Below, piece by piece: positions 4,847-5,301 of a stretch of 5,301 nt of DNA (the first letter of the stretch is position 1; each line of letters begins with the position of its first letter). The DNA is from a bacterium UBP9_UBA1432 (GTDB lineage: Bacteria; Vulcanimicrobiota; Xenobia; Xenobiales; Xenobiaceae). Both the position numbers and the translations under genes were made by a program. The notes beneath the pieces are model-generated. The model saw nothing but the letters and a program-made list of their open reading frames with translations, was not told where the DNA came from and ran no database searches. The stretch covers positions 1-5,301 of the forward strand of contig DCTU01000022.1 in assembly GCA_002329445.1 (NCBI GenBank), written 5' to 3'.

Positions 4847-5301
4847 TCAGGCGGCGAGGGTCTCCGATTCCAGACTGGCAGGGCCGCACCGGTATTCGGG
4901 CGTGGCCTCGCAGACCCGGTCGTCGCCGGGGGGCGGGGTGGTGTCGAGCGGCTCGGTGGCGAACTGTTCGGCGGCCTGGGGCAACTCGGCGTCGGGCGAC
5001 TCGGCCTCGTCCCCCTCCCAGGCCAGCGCCTCTCCGTCCACCAGGCGGTCGTCGCAGTAGACCCGCCAGGGTTCGCCGTCCTGCAGTCCGATCTCCCAGA
5101 TGCGGGTGCCCGGGTCCGCCCCCTCGACCCGCATGGTACCGCCGTGGAGGTGACGCAGGTGATGACTGGCGCACGCAACTGCAAGGTTCTCGAGCGCGTC
5201 CGACCCGCCCTGGGACCGCCGCTGGATGTGGTGCACGTGCAGGTTGGTCCGGCAGGCGCAGCCCGGAACCTCGCAGCGGTAGCCGGCCCGCTCCAGGGCC
5301 T
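4847..5301 (-). CDS. HNH endonuclease, C-terminal 150 residues (N-terminus beyond right edge)
   Basis: The frame is open from the right edge to a TGA at 4847-4849, so the N-terminal part is missing. The visible start reads ALERAGYRCEVPGCACRTNL and leads straight into HVHHIQRRSQGGSDALENLA, VACASHHLRHLHGG and a short MRVEG strand. This is a clear HNH (beta-beta-alpha-metal) nuclease: paired zinc-ligand Cys in CEVPGC, catalytic HH in VHHI, the Asn of ENL, and Cys/His in CASHHLRHLH. A GTG codon at 5236 lies inside the HNH core and cannot be the true start. After the domain come about 95 residues that are acidic and Pro/Glu/Asp-rich (DGEALAWEGDEAESPDAEL region) and probably disordered near the end. 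The family cuts DNA; HNH proteins of this type, with CxxxxC and RSQGGSD-like motifs, are common in GC-rich Gram-negative-like genomes. Whether it belongs to defence, repair or a mobile element cannot be told without the missing part. Confidence 0.87.
   Translation of the reverse strand, partial: ALERAGYRCEVPGCACRTNLHVHHIQRRSQGGSDALENLAVACASHHLRHLHGGTMRVEGADPGTRIWEIGLQDGEPWRVYCDDRLVDGEALAWEGDEAESPDAELPQAAEQFATEPLDTTPPPGDDRVCEATPEYRCGPASLESETLAA

Noticed and set aside
4465..5184. Minus-strand frames overlapping the HNH gene and the gap (239 and 206 codons)
   Set aside because: The HNH motifs are in a different frame; these alternatives are Pro/Arg/Ser-rich and show no domain. A frameshifted HNH extension into the gap was considered but the translation looks non-protein-like.
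1..5301. CRISPR array, tRNA, rRNA, insertion sequence or prophage ends
   Set aside because: No regularly spaced repeats, no tRNA cloverleaf signature, no transposase motifs and no terminal inverted repeats were seen on reading both strands.

Overview
This is a GC-rich bacterial window with four protein-coding genes I can support. Two are whole operon partners, one is a whole single gene, and two partial genes are cut by the window edges (the left one unidentified, the right one an HNH nuclease); in total that is three complete and two truncated genes. The strong G/C bias at third codon positions produces many long antisense open frames, which I treat as shadows. The organism cannot be named from this sequence. 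The HNH gene type, TTG starts and base composition would fit a high-GC Gram-negative-like lineage such as Myxococcota or Acidobacteriota, but that is inference.

Layout. Positions 1-229 (minus) hold the first 76 codons of an unrecognised protein that leaves the left edge. A divergent spacer (230-664) holds candidate promoters for both directions: an AT-rich patch near 331-360 facing left, and TTGCGC-17-TACCAT with an extended -10 TG at 409-437 facing right. The right-facing promoter implies a leader of about 220 nt containing a perfect 9-bp GC hairpin. Next come fakA (665-2338) and fakB (2342-3181), both on the plus strand, both starting with TTG, and separated by 3 nt. A 304-base gap (3182-3485) follows, with two inverted repeats but no gene. 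A secreted DUF3089-type alpha/beta hydrolase lies on the minus strand (3486-4445), convergent with fakAB. A 401-base gap (4446-4846) contains a 14-bp palindrome and a protein-like but unproven plus-strand reading frame. The window ends in the C-terminal part of an HNH endonuclease on the minus strand (4847-5301).

How the genes work together. FakA and FakB form a clear functional pair. FakB holds a free fatty acid and FakA phosphorylates its carboxylate, giving acyl-phosphate that feeds phospholipid synthesis through PlsX/PlsY (not in this window). The DUF3089 protein is an exported serine hydrolase of unknown substrate. A link to fatty-acid salvage is imaginable, because a lipase-like enzyme could release fatty acids, but it is on the opposite strand and nothing in the sequence proves a link. 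The HNH gene appears unrelated.

I found no convincing new multi-gene system. The items most worth a second look are the structured fakAB leader, the double TTG starts, and the orphan coding-like stretch next to the HNH gene.
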